From positions 1,736,001-1,800,000 of the forward strand of contig CP025776.1 in the NCBI GenBank assembly GCA_002886105.1: 64,000 nt of DNA. Reading direction: 5' to 3'. Below, piece by piece: positions 10,400-20,910 of this stretch. The stretch comes from Enterobacter sp. EA-1 (GTDB lineage: Bacteria > Pseudomonadota > Gammaproteobacteria > Enterobacterales > Enterobacteriaceae). A model generated the notes under the pieces. The model was not told the DNA's origin. It worked only from the letters and a program-made list of their open reading frames with translations, and did not search any database. How positions within the stretch are numbered: the stretch's first letter is position 1; the number at the start of each line of letters is the position of its first letter. The position numbers were made by a program, and so were the translations under genes.

Positions 10400-12088
10400 A
10401 TGTACGAGTTCAATCTGGTGTTGTTACTGCTCCAGCAAATGTGCGTGTTTTTGGTCATCGCACCGGCTGATGAGCAAAACGCGTCTGTTTATTCCGCTGA
10501 TGCAGGTCACGGTACGTCTGCCGCACAAGCTGTTGTGCTATGTCACCTTCTCCATTTTTGCATTCTCGGCACCTATTTTGGTCTGCACATTGAAGACTCT
10601 ATCGCCAATACCCGTGCGATTGGCGCGGTGATGGGCGGTCTGCTCGGCGGCCCGCTGGTTGGCGACGGTGGGGTTAACTGGCGGTCTGCATCGCTACTCG
10701 ATGGGCGGCATGACGGCGCTCAGTTGCATGATCTCTACCTTTGTTGAAGGGCTGCTCGGCGGCCTGATGCACAGCATTCTGATCAAGCGCGGGCGCACCG
10801 ATCTGGTGTTTAGCCCGTTTACCGCAGGCGCGGTGACCTGCGTGGCGGAGCTGATACAGATGCTGATTATTCTGTTGATAGCCCGGCCGTTCGACAGCGC
10901 GCGCTGCACTGGTGCAGAGCATCGCCGCACCGATGATGGTGACCAATACCGTGGGCGCCGCGCTGTTTATGCGCATCCTGTTGGATAAGCGCGCCATGTT
11001 TGAAAAATACACCTCGGCATTTTCCGCCACTGCGTTGAAAGTCGCCGCCTCAACAGAAGGTTTTTTGCGCCGGGCTTTAATGAAGTGAACAGCATGAAAG
11101 TGGCGCAGGTGCTGTATAAAGAGCTGGAAATCGGTGCAGTGGCGATCACCGATCGCGAAAAATTGCTGGCGTTTACCGGCATCGGTGACGATCACCATCT
11201 GCCCGGGCGGCCAATCTCCTCGGTGTGGACGCAACGCGCTATTGAGACCGGGGAGGTGGTTTATGCTGACGGCAACGAAGTGCCGTACCGCTGCTCGCTG
11301 CACCCCCACTGCAAATTAGGCTCGACGCTGGTGATCCCCTTACGCGGTGAGAACCAGCGCGTGGTGGGTACCATTAAATTGTATGAGGCGAAGAATCGCC
11401 TCTTCAGCTCTATCAACCGCACCTACGGGGGGAAGGGATTGCCCAGTTGTTGTCGGCGCAGATCCCGGCCGGGCAGTATGAACGTCAGAAAGCGCTGCTT
11501 ACCCAGTCAGAAATCAAACTGTTGCACGCGCAGGTTAACCCGCATTTCTTGTTTAACGCGCTGAATACGCTGAAGGCGGTGATCCGCCGCGATAGCGATC
11601 AGGCCGGGTTGTTGGTGCAGTATCTGTCGACTTTCTTTCGTAAAAACCTGAAACGGCCATCGGAGATTGTCACGCTGGCGGACGAAATCGAGCACGTGAA
11701 TGCGTATCTGCAAATTGAAAAGCGCGTTTTCAGTCGCGTTTACAGGTGCAGTTACATGTGCCCGAAACGCTTGCACATCTGCATCTGCCCGCCTTTACCC
11801 TACAGCCGATCGTGGAAAACGCCATTAAACACGGCACCTCACAACTGCTTGGCGTCGGCGAAATTTCCATCAACGCCAGTCTTGACGGGCAACATCTGCT
11901 GCTGGCGATTGAAGATAACGCGGGTCTGTACCAGCCGAAGGGCGATGCCAGCGGGTTGGGCATGAGCACTGGTGGATAAGCGCTTGCGCGCCCGTTACGG
12001 TAACGAGTGCGGGATAACCATCGCCTGTGAGCCGGACACCTTTACCCGTATTACCTTACGACTCCCGCTGGAGGAACACGCATGTTAA
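10400..12088 (+). CDS. btsS: Pyruvate-sensing histidine kinase BtsS (YehU)
   Basis: LytS-type membrane histidine kinase. The N-terminal 5TM-5TMR-LYT domain is visible (FNLVLLLLQQMCVFLVIA, GAVMGGLLGGPLVG, GGLHRYSMGGMTALSCMIST), then a GAF domain, then the His_kinase core HAQVNPHFLFNALNTLKAVI (near 11530-11585) with the phospho-accepting His in NPHFLFNAL, and a HATPase domain (LQPIVENAIKHGTSQ). About 561 residues. E. coli BtsS binds external pyruvate and signals to BtsR. Many frame breaks, for example near 10470, 10670, 10895, 11070, 11430, 11735 and 11970. Its stop overlaps the btsR start. Confidence 0.94.
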
Positions 12089-12801
12089 AAGTGCTGATTG
12101 TTGATGATGAACCGCTGGCCCGGGAAAACCTGCGTATTTTGCTCCGGGGAAGAGAGTGATATAGAGATTGTTGGCGAGTGCAGCAATGCGGTTGAAGCGA
12201 TTGGCGCGGTGCATAAGCTGCGCCCGGACGTCCTGTTTCTGGATATTCAGATGCCGCGCATCAGCGGGCTGGAAATGGTCGGTATGCTGGATCCGGAAAA
12301 CCGGCCTTATGTGGTGTTTCTGACTGCCTTTGATGAATACGCAGTGCAGGCCTTTGAAGAGCACGCGTTTGATTATCTGCTCAAACCCATCGAAGCGCGT
12401 CGGCTGGAGAAAACGCTCACCCGTCTGCGCCGGAGCGTAATGAACAGGATGTTTCCGTATTGCCGGAAAATCAGGACGCGCTGAAGTTTATTCCCTGCAC
12501 CGGGCATAGCCGCATCTGGCTGTTGCAGATGGAGGAGGTGGCGTTTGTCAGCAGCCGGATGAGCGGGGTGTATGTGACCAGTCATGAAGGCAAAGAAGGG
12601 TTTACCGAGCTGACTTTGCGCACGCTGGAGAGCCGTACGCCGCTGATCCGTTGTCATCGTCAGTATCTGGTGAATCTGGCGCACCTGAAAGAAATTCGTC
12701 TTGAAGATAACGGGCAGGCGGAATTATTGCTGCGCGATGGTCTGACGGTGCCGGTAAGTCGCCGCTATCTGAAAAATTTAAAAGAGGCGCTGGGGTTGTA
12801 A
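12082..12801 (+). CDS. btsR: LytTR-type response regulator BtsR (YehT)
   Basis: Partner of BtsS. The N-terminal receiver domain ([14 protein letters not shown], phospho-acceptor D in [15 protein letters not shown] in [12 protein letters not shown] in YLLKPI) is followed by a LytTR DNA-binding domain ([34 protein letters not shown]-like end). About 239 residues, as in E. coli YehT. One extra G near 12148 and an indel near 12438 break the frame. In E. coli BtsR activates the pyruvate transporter gene btsT, which lies elsewhere on the chromosome. Confidence 0.94.
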
Positions 12802-12854
12802 ATTCCTGCGCGATGCCTAAACTGCGCGCTGGTTCATCATTTCCGGGAAACAAC

Positions 12855-13327
12855 ATGCTTAATAACGATATCCTGCGCAGCCTGCGTTACACCCTGCAAG
12901 TGGACAATGCTGCACTGGTGCGGATCCCGGCGCTGGCGGACACGCCCGTCACCGTCGAACAGTTAGCCCCCCGGCTGCGCAAAGAGGACGAAGCGGGTTA
13001 TCAACCGTGTCCGGATATTGTGTTGTCCGCTTTTCTGAACGGCCTGATCTACGAAAAACGCGGGAAGGATGAGAGTGCGCCACCGCTGGTTGCCGAGCGT
13101 AAGCTGAATAACAATATTGTGCTGGAAGAAGCTGCGCATCGCCTTTTCATTAAAGACGGACGATATTCTGGCGATCCTCACCGCACAGCAATTCCGCGTC
13201 TCAATGCCGGAAATCACCGCCATGATGCGCGCGCCGGAGCATAAGAATTTCCGCGAATGTGGCGACCAGTTTTTGCGCTACTTCCTGCGCGGCCCCGGCG
13301 GCGAAAGGGCAAAAACCACAGAATTAA
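12855..13327 (+). CDS. yehS: DUF1456 protein YehS
   Basis: About 156 residues of the DUF1456/YehS family, with the hallmark repeats ILRSLRYTLQVDNAALVRI and LKKLRIAFSLKTDDILAIL, each followed by a conserved CPDIVLSAFLNGL or MPEITAMMRAPEHKNFRECG segment. The biochemical role is unknown. The frame breaks at about 13123 and again near 13293, where CCCCGG stands for an expected CCTGG; the corrected tail is short and ends at 13327. It lies 54 bases after btsR. Confidence 0.85.
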
Positions 13328-13332
13328 CGTAA

Positions 13333-13415
13333 ACAGGCCGGATAGCGGCAGTGCCTTATCCGGCCTGTGCAGGCGTCTATTGCAGGCCCGATAAGCGTGA
13401 GCGCCATCGGGCAAT
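13333..13415. repeat. REP/BIME palindromic repeat pair
   Basis: Two imperfect palindromes of enterobacterial REP type lie between yehS and yehR: GGCCGGATAGCGGC with CCTTATCCGGCC, then GCCCGATAAGCG with GCGCCATCGGGC. They sit in the 3'-3' gap of convergent genes, the usual REP location, and may act in transcript stabilisation or gyrase binding. Confidence 0.75.
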
Positions 13416-13420
13416 ACCGT

Positions 13421-13874
13421 TTATTTCACTTCTTTAAAGCCGCGCTTTCAACAACGCTTCTGACTTTTTTCATGCTGATGCCGTCTTTCACCTCGCCGGT
13501 GAATTCCGCACCCTGCAGGGCGTTCAAATCGGCAAAATTCACCGTGCTGTAATCCACATTCCAGCGTTTCCAGCGCGTAAGTGTCCCCGTAATCCACCTT
13601 TTCCGTGATGCCTTTTATGTTCTGGTATTTCTGGCTGATAGGGCCGAGGATGCTTTTGCCTCTTCTTTGCTTTTCACACCGACGGCGGCGTAGTCAAACT
13701 TATTGTTTGCCGTCTGGCGCAGGACTTTGTCATCTTTATAGTAATAGGTCAGCGTCATTTCTGTACCCTGCCCGGACCACTGAAAGGATTTACTCTGCTC
13801 TTTTCCTCACAGCCACTCAGGCCGAGCAGCAACGCGACAGAAAAGAGTGCAGCAATAAGTTGACTGAATTTCAC
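13421..13874 (-). CDS. yehR: DUF1307 lipoprotein YehR
   Basis: Small lipoprotein with a signal peptide and lipobox (ALLLGLSGCEEKS) and the DUF1307 body (EMTLTYYYKDDKVLRQTA, NKFDYAAVGVKSKEEA, ending GFKEVK). About 150 residues, as in E. coli YehR; function unknown. The start is GTG at 13874, preceded by AGGGGAAC. Several indels break the frame (near 13805, 13655, 13565, 13445). It is convergent with yehS. Confidence 0.85.
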
Positions 13875-13915
13875 GATGTTCCCCTGTGTCTCATTGAGTC
13901 TGTTCAGAGGTATAG

Positions 13916-13946
13916 AAAAAAGGCGCTGATATCAGCGCCTTTTTGA
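13916..13946 (-). terminator. Rho-independent terminator of metG
   Basis: Perfect 10-bp inverted repeat AGGCGCTGAT / ATCAGCGCCT at 13921-13940, flanked by AAAAA on the left and TTTT on the right. Read on the minus strand it is a GC-rich hairpin followed by TTTTT, directly after the metG stop codon. Confidence 0.85.
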
Positions 13947-13947
13947 C

Positions 13948-15984
13948 TTATTTGACCTGCTGGCCCGCTTTTGCGCCGCTGTCCGGGCTTAACAGGAAGA
14001 TATCTTTCCCGCCGAGGACCTGCTGCCATCACCATTCCTTCGGAGATGCCAAAGCGCATTTTACGCGGAGCGAGGTTGGCGACCATCACCGTCAGGCGAC
14101 CAATCAGCGCAGCCGGGTCCGGGTACGCAGAGCGAATACCGGAGAAGACGTTGCGTTTTTCACCGTCCAGATCCAGCGTCAGGCGCAACAGCTTATCGGA
14201 GCCTTCAACGAATTCGGCGTTCTCAATCAGCGCTACGCGCAGATCGACTTTGGCGAAATCATCAAAACTGATGGTCTCCTGAATCGGGTTATCCGCCAGT
14301 TCGCCGGTCGCCGGAGCGGCAGCCGCTTTCACTTCCTCTTTAGAGGCTTCCACCGAGGGCTTCCACCTGTTTCATCTCAATGCGGTTATACAGCGCTTTG
14401 AAGGCGTTGACTTTGTGGCTCAGCAGCGGCTGGGCAATAGCATCCCACTCCAGCGTGGTGTTCAGGAACGCTTCCGCACGCTCCGCCAGCGACGGCAGTA
14501 CGGGCTTCAGATAAGTCAGCAACACGCGGAACAGGTTGATGCCCATTGAGCAGATGGCCTGCAGGTCGGCATCGCGGCCTTCCTGTTTTGCCACCACCCA
14601 CGGAGCCTGCTCATCGACATAACGGTTCGCCACATCCGCCAGCGCCATAATTTCGCGCACCGCTTTACCAAACTCGCGGCTTTCCCACGCTTCGCCAATG
14701 GTGGCTGCGGCATCGGTAAAGGTTTTGTACAGCTGCGGATCCGCCAGTTCAGCTGCCAGCACGCCGTCAAAACGCTTGGCGATAAAGCCAGCGTTACGGG
14801 AGGCGAGGTTCACCACTTTGTTGACGATATCGGCGTTCACGCGCTGGATAAAATCTTCCGAGGGTTCAGGTCAATATCATCAATGCGCGAAGAGAGTTTC
14901 GCGGCGTAGTAGTAGCGAAGGCTGTCGGCATCGAAGTGGTTCAGCCAGTGCTGGCTTTGATAAAGGTGCCGCGGGATTTGGACATCTTCGCGCCATTCAC
15001 CGTCACATAACCGTGGACGAACAGGTTGGTCGGTTTACGGAAACCGCTGCCTTCCAGCATCGCAGGCCAGAACAGGCTGTGGAAATAAACGATGTCTTTA
15101 CCGATAAAGTGATACAGCTCGGCGTCGGACTCTTTCTTCCAGTACTCGTCAAAGCTGGTGGTGTCACCGCGTTTGTCGCACAGGTTTTGAACGACCCCAT
15201 GTAGCCGATTGGCGCGTCCAGCCAGACGTAGAAATATTTGCCCGGCGCATTCGGGATTTCGAACCCGAAGTAGGGCGCATCGCGGGAGATATCCCACTGT
15301 TGCAGGCCGGATTCGAACCACTCCTGCATTTTGTTCGCCACTTGCTCCTGCAGTGCGCCGCTGCGGGTCCACGCTTGCAGCATTTCGCTGAACGAGGGCA
15401 GATCAAAGAAGAAGTGTTCAGAGTCACGCATCACCGGGGTAGCGCCGGAAACCACGGATTTCGGTTCGATAAGCTCGGTCGGGCTGTAGGTCGCGCCACA
15501 CACTTCGCAGTTATCGCCGTACTGATCCGGAGATTTACATTTCGGGCAGGTACCTTTCACAAAACGGTCCGGCAGGAACATGCCTTTTCCGGATCGTAAA
15601 GCTGAGAGATGATGCGGTTTTTAATAAAACCGTTCTCTTTCAGGCGCGTGTAAATCAGCTCCGACAGCTCGCGGTTCTCGTCGCTGTGCGTGGAGTGATA
15701 GTTGTCGTAGCTGATATTGAAGCCAGCGAAATCGGTCTGATGCTCCTGACTCATTTCGGCAATCATCTGCTCCGGCGTGATGCCAAGCTGCTGTGCTTTC
15801 AGCATGATCGGCGTACCGTGCGCATCGTCCGCGCAGATGAAATTGACCTGATGGCCGCGCATTCGCTGGTAACGGACCCAGACATCAGCCCTGGATGTGC
15901 TCCAGCATATGGCCGAGGTGGATGGAGCCGTTGGCGTACGGCAATGCGCACGTTACCAGAATTTTCTTCGCGACTTGGAGTCAT
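13948..15984 (-). CDS. metG: Methionyl-tRNA synthetase
   Basis: Class I aminoacyl-tRNA synthetase that charges tRNA-Met in the cytoplasm. The joined frames give 677 residues, as in E. coli: the HIGH-type motif HLGHM near 15925, the four-cysteine zinc knuckle ([18 protein letters not shown]), the KMSKS loop ([15 protein letters not shown] near 14955-15000), an anticodon-binding helical domain and the C-terminal dimerising tRNA-binding domain ([20 protein letters not shown]). The start is ATG at 15984. At least six breaks; three are CCGAGG for CCAGG (14012, 14353, 14858) and one is an extra C near 15980. An essential gene cannot be a pseudogene, so this is key evidence for sequence error. Confidence 0.96.
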
Positions 15985-16149
15985 AGTAGGCATTACATCT
16001 TCTTGGAGAAAAAGGGGTATCGATAGTACCAAAAGGGGAATTACTGCGCCAAGCGATAAGGGCATTTATCCGTAAATGAATAATTATTACCCCGAGGGTA
16101 AACTGGGTAGCTACAATGTCGTTTTCAGAACAACTACAAAGGAGTCGGG

Positions 16150-17258
16150 ATGAGTTCGCAATCCCGTGCCAAATCCCCGGAGGCCTTACGTGCGATGGTT
16201 GCCGGGACGCTGGCTAATTTTCAGCACCCAACCCTGAAGCACAATCTCACCACGCTAAAAGCGTTGCACCATGTCGCCCCGGCTGGATGAGACCCTGCAT
16301 ATCGAGCTGGTTATGCCGTTTGTCTGGCGCAGCGCGTTTGGCGAATTGCAGGCGCAATGTAGCGCGGAGCTGCTGCGCATTACCGGTGCGCACGCCATCG
16401 ACTGGAAACTCTCTTACAACATCGCCACCTTAAAACGCGTGAAAAATCAGCCGGGCGTTAACGGTGTGAAGAACATCATTGCCGTGAGCTCTGGCAAAGG
16501 TGGGGTAGGGAAGTCGTCGACGGCGGTTAACCCGGCGCTGGCGCTGGCGGCGGAAGGGGCGAAAGTCGGTATTCTCGACGCCGATATTTACGGGCCGTCC
16601 ATTCCGGTGATGCTGGGTGCGGAAGATCAGCGCCCCACTTCGCCAGACGGTACGCATATGGCACCGATCATGGCGCACGGGCTGGCGACCAACTCGATCG
16701 GTTATCTGGTGACCGACGATAACGCCATGGTCTGGCGTGGCCCGATGGCCAGCAAGGCGCTACTGCAACTGTTGCAGGAGTCGATGTGGCCGGATCTGGA
16801 CTATCTGGTGCTGGATATGCCGCCGCACCGGCGACATCCAGTTGACGCTGGCGCAGAACATTCCGGTGACGGGCGCGCTGGTGGTGACCACGCCGCAGGA
16901 TATCGCGCTGATTGACGCCAAAAAGGCATCGTCATGTTTGAGAAGGTCGAGGTGCCGGTACTGGGCATCGTGGAAAACATGAGCGTGCATATTTGCAGTC
17001 ACTGTGGTCACCATGAGCCAATTTTCGGCACTGGCGGCGCAGAGAAGCTGGCGCAGCAATACCATACGCAGCTGTTAGGCCAGTTGCCGCTGCACATCAC
17101 GTTGCGTGAAGATCTCGATAAAGGCACGCCAACGGTGGTCAGCCGCCCGGACAGCGAGTTCACCGCGCTGTACCGCCAGCTTGCCGGGCGCGTTGCCGCG
17201 CAGCTGTACTGGCAGGGTGAAGTGATCCTCTGGCGATATCGCTTTCCGCGCCGTGTAA
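16150..17258 (+). CDS. mrp: Iron-sulfur cluster carrier ATPase Mrp/ApbC
   Basis: P-loop ATPase that binds and transfers Fe-S clusters. About 369 residues: an N-terminal MIP18/DUF59-like domain ([20 protein letters not shown]), a deviant Walker [16 protein letters not shown] near 16490, [15 protein letters not shown], and the cluster-ligating CxxC in [12 protein letters not shown] near 16990. Breaks lie near 16280, 16825, 16920 and at 17227, where CCTCTGG replaces CCTGG; the corrected end is a short tail with stop at 17258. It is divergent from metG, the conserved enterobacterial arrangement. Confidence 0.94.
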
Positions 17259-17266
17259 AAAATAGA

Positions 17267-17311
17267 GGCCTGATGGCGTTTAGCGAATCAGGCCCCGAGA
17301 TACTCATCGGG
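17267..17311. terminator. Hairpins between mrp and the acetyltransferase gene
   Basis: GGCCTGAT (17267-17274) pairs with ATCAGGCC (17287-17294), followed by a smaller CCCGA / TCGGG hairpin. They lie in the gap of two convergent genes and may terminate both, but no U-tract is visible. Confidence 0.4.
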
Positions 17312-17341
17312 TGCAGGCAGGGTAAATCTGGCCGACGACGA

Positions 17342-17769
17342 TCACCGCGTCAGCACATAGTGCATCAGCAAATAGTCCCCTTGCGGTGAGACGCCCTGTG
17401 CTTCGACATGCCAGCCGTGGCGCTGATAGAATTTCAGCGCCCCTTCGTTAAGCGACAAACACTTCAGCGCCCCGGTGTGGGTAAACGTTGACTGCGCATG
17501 CGTGAGTAACGCGCTACCCACGCCTTTCCCCTGAAAGTCCGGATCCACAAAAGGTTATGCAGGAAATTATCGTTCTCGTAGACCGAGGCGAATCCCATCC
17601 GGTGACCTTCCTCTTCCGCCACCCAAATCGCTTCACCAAGGGTGACGGCATCGAAATCTTCCAGCCGCCACGCACTGGCATCGAGCCACGTCCAGCTGCT
17701 TTTTCGGGCGCGCAGATAGAGGGTGCGTAAAAACGGCCGATCGCTTTCCTGCCAGCGGCGGATAATCAC
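17342..17769 (-). CDS. GNAT-family N-acetyltransferase
   Basis: About 140 residues beginning IIRRWQESDRPFLRTLYLRAR, with the acetyl-CoA binding loop DPDFQGKGVGSALLTHA (Q-G-K-G-V-G-S) and the late GNAT motif NEGALKFYQRHGW. It is a complete GNAT fold whose substrate is not evident. The start is GTG at 17769 after AAGGAAC. One break near 17552 (LHNLFVDPDFQG is expected). It lies 13 bases downstream of rcnB on the same strand and could be co-transcribed. Confidence 0.82.
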
Positions 17770-17782
17770 AGGCGTTCCTTAT

Positions 17783-18098
17783 TTAGCGGTGGTAGAAGAT
17801 GTCGCCGTTATAGGCTTTGAGAATTTTACCGTCAGCGTCGGTAATCAGCACATAGTTACCGCCCATATAGGTCCAGTGGCTGCCAGCATCGGGTGCGGGC
17901 AGGTTACGTAACTGTTTGTTTGATGTTGCGGTACATTTCCGGCACCACATCGCCAATGTGGAATTTCGTGAAGTCAGCGACGAATTCGTTAATCTCGTAC
18001 GATTGCGGCCCTGTAGCAGTGGCTGTTTGCGGTGCGGCAAACGCGGAACTGGCGGTTGCCAACAGCGCGCCCAGAAGCATCATTTTTGTTTTACGCAT
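17783..18098 (-). CDS. rcnB: Periplasmic nickel/cobalt homeostasis protein RcnB
   Basis: Signal peptide (MMLLGALLATASSAFAAP) followed by the RcnB domain: YEINEFVADFTKFHIGDVVP, EMYR, QLRNLPAPDAGSHWTYMGG, then YVLITDADGKILKAYNGDIF. In E. coli RcnB modulates nickel and cobalt export by RcnA from the periplasm. One frame break near 17925. GGAGAG precedes the ATG. No rcnA or rcnR lies beside it here. Confidence 0.9.
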
Positions 18099-18295
18099 AC
18101 TCTCTCCAGTTGTTCTTATCCATTTCACGTAGTTGCATAAATTAGCAGGTCATCATTGCTGTTAACTGACGACTGAGCAACCACGAAAAAATAACCCTTT
18201 GGTAAAAGTGTAAGCAAACCCGGAGAAAGCAGGAAAAGCGGACACCGGTTTTCGCTATCCGCTTGTAACGTTTGAGAATAATCCCCGGCAAAGGA

Positions 18296-19304
18296 TCAGT
18301 TGTCAAAGCCTTCCAGCACGATTTTACCCACCGCCCGCTGGCTTTCGAGCAGCGCATGGGCTTTACGCAGGTTTGCGGCGTTAATCGTGCCAAAGTGTTC
18401 GCCAAGGGTGGTTTTTAACACGCCCTCATCAATCAGCGTTGCCACGCGGGTTAGCAACTGATGCTGGGCAATGATATCCGCCGTGGTGAACATGGAGCGG
18501 GTAAACATAAACTCCCAGTGCAGTGAAATGCTTTTAACTTTCAGCGGCAGCGCGTCAAGGCTTTGCGGATCGTCAATCAGCGCCAGCTTGCCCCTGGGGT
18601 TGCAGCGCGTTGATCAATTGCTGGTAGTGATCCTCGGTGTTTGTCAGGCTGGCGACATGGCTAACCTGTTTGACGCCAATACGTGCCAGCTCTTCCGTCA
18701 GCGGTTTGCTGTGATCAATCACATAATGCGCGCCGCGCTCCTTCACCCACTGCTGGCTGGCAGGTCGCGACGCGGTGCCAATCACCGTCAGGCGTGTCAG
18801 CTTACGCGCCAGTTGCGTAAGGATCGATCCGACCCCGCCCGCCGCGCCAACAATCAATAACACGTCGCCTTCGTTACCCTTTTCCTGCACGCCAAGACGA
18901 TCGAACAGCAACTCCCGTAATGGCGGTTAAGGGCAGGGCGGCGGCTGAGGCGTTATCCAGCGTTTTCGGTTTCAGCGCTGCAATTCGTTCATCCACCAGT
19001 TGGTATTCACTATTACTGCCCGGACGGGTCAGCGCCCCGGCGTACCAGACTTCATCTCCGGCTGAAAAGGGTCACGGCCTCGCCCACTGCTTTCACGACG
19101 CCCACGGCGTCCCAGCCCAGTACGCGCGGCGTATCGGCGTTGAAACTGGCGCGAACTTTGGTATCGACCGGGTTTACGGACACGGCCCGTACTTCAATCA
19201 GCAGGTCGTGACCGTGGGCCTCAGGTTGCGGAAGGTCGATGTCGGTGAGGAAATCCAGGGTTGCTGCCGTGCCGGGCAGCGTGGGTAATGGCGATAGCTT
19301 TCAT
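18296..19304 (-). CDS. Zinc-type alcohol dehydrogenase/quinone oxidoreductase family protein
   Basis: About 336 residues of the MDR superfamily, zinc-binding dehydrogenase ZADH/YogA-like branch. The GroES-like domain ([34 protein letters not shown]) is followed by a Rossmann domain with [19 protein letters not shown] (A-x-G-G-V-G, near 18830-18870), which binds NAD(P)H. No catalytic zinc cysteine is visible at the usual place, which fits quinone oxidoreductases that lack zinc. It ends [12 protein letters not shown]. Breaks near 19255, 19065, 18920 and 18595. The substrate is unknown. Confidence 0.85.
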
Positions 19305-19443
19305 ACATGCTCCGTTAACACAGGGTTTCTGTTGATACCTATAAGGGTAGACAACCCCTTACTGATGAAAAACCCGCAAAACGGAGCAGCACTTATCCGC
19401 CAAAAGAGAAAATCAGAGGGTCGGCTTTACCGTGTTCGACCGG

Positions 19444-20555
19444 CTAATCATGATGGGGCACCGGGATATCGGCGCTGACGCGCTGATCCTGATCGTCAAA
19501 AAATCATGCAGTGCTGGCTGTCGAAGGCGAGGCGTAATTTGCTGCCATGGGCGGAAATGGACATCGCCCGGCAGCAGGATCTTGATATTGTCGTGGCCAT
19601 AGCACTGACCGAACAGATACGTGTTGTTGCCCAGACGCTCAACCACCTCACACTGAAACGCCAGTGGCGTGCCGCGCGTGACGTCCGTCGAGAGATGTTC
19701 CGGGCGGATGCCCAGCGTAACCGCTGCGCCCGCCTGCAGCGGCGTGGTGGTGATCCCGAGGGTTAACTGATGCCCCTGCGCCAGCGTCACGCTCACTTCT
19801 CCCGGCTGCCAGTGATTGACGGTTGCAGGCAGGAAGTTCATTTTTGGCGAACCGATGAATCCGGCGACAAATTTGTTTTTCGGGTTGTAGTACAGCGACA
19901 TCGGCGAACCCATCTGCTCGACATTGCCGTAGTTCATCACCACGATTTTGTCTGCCAGCGTCATCGCTTCCACCGGTCATGGGTCACATACACCATGGTG
20001 GTTTTCAGCTCCTCGGTGCAGGCGGGCGATATGCAAACGCATCTCTACGCGCAGTTCAGCATCGAGGTTCGACAGGGGTTCATCGAACATAAATACCCGT
20101 GGGTTGCGCACGATGGCGCGGCCAATGGCGACGCGCTGGCGCTGGCCGCCAGAAAGCTGCTTCGGTTTTCTGTCCAGCAGATGTCCCAGTTGCAGGGTTT
20201 TCGCCACCATCTCCACCCCGGCGACGGATCTCCTCTTTCGGCACCTTATTCACTTTCAGACCGTAGCCCATATTTTCCGCCACCGTCATGTGCGGGTAGA
20301 GAGCATAAGACTGGAACACCATCGATACCCCACGGTGAGCCGGTGCGATGTCGTTCATCACTTCGTCGCCAATCAGCACCTCGCCTTCGCTGACCTCTTC
20401 CAGACCGGCAATCATGCGCAGCATGGTGGACTTACCACAGCCGGAGGGCCGACAAACACGGCGAACTCGCCATCTTCAATCGACAGATTCACATTGTTCA
20501 GCGTCACTGTGTCGCCAAACCGTTTGGTGACATTCCTCAGTTGTATATTGGACAT
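19444..20555 (-). CDS. ganK: MalK-type sugar ABC transporter ATPase (galactan uptake)
   Basis: About 370 residues, MalK/UgpC class. Walker A is [15 protein letters not shown] (near 20425-20465), the signature is [19 protein letters not shown], Walker B is [16 protein letters not shown], the switch is [14 protein letters not shown], then the MalK-like TOBE regulatory domain ([13 protein letters not shown]). Breaks near 20443, 20215, 20020, 19978 and 19505; the corrected end at 19444 reads VPHHD. It is divergent from the binding-protein and permease genes and would power that importer. It should be catabolite-controlled like other sugar importers (inference). Confidence 0.88.
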
Positions 20556-20910
20556 CAACGTTCCCCAAAATTAGTAGCCGTGATGGGCGGTCTTCAGGCC
20601 TGTTTTTCGAACATTTTGTTTTTACGTATAACAATTTTTCGATAACGCCGGTAAACCGCTAAAACTCATGCTCTGACTATAACTTCCAGCATTTTTGCGC
20701 CCTATATCGAATTTTCATTTCTGGAATGACGGTCACACAACTCGCAGTTAATTCTCGTTTTATTTCGCCGTGAAGCGTAGCGTATAACAAATTCAATAAG
20801 GCGCATGAATGCGTTTAAAGCCCAGCAATATCAGGTGCTCTCTGTGATGAATTGCCTGATATTGCGGAATAAAAACCACAAAATTGTTATACCTTGACAT
20901 GAGGTTGATA
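20556..20910. promoter_or_regulatory. Divergent control region of ganK and ganEFG
   Basis: A 355-bp AT-rich gap with no gene. It holds three copies of the 9-mer GTATAACAA: 20626-20634 and 20782-20790 on plus and 20884-20892 inverted. The first lies in a near-palindrome TTGTTTTTACGTATAACAA (20616-20634), reminiscent of LacI-family operators. A CRP-like site TGGAA-N6-TCACA lies at 20722-20737. An 11-bp inverted repeat GCAATATCAGG / CCTGATATTGC lies at 20825-20835 and 20855-20865. The LacI-type regulator at 29812 is the likely user of the operators (inference). Confidence 0.5.
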
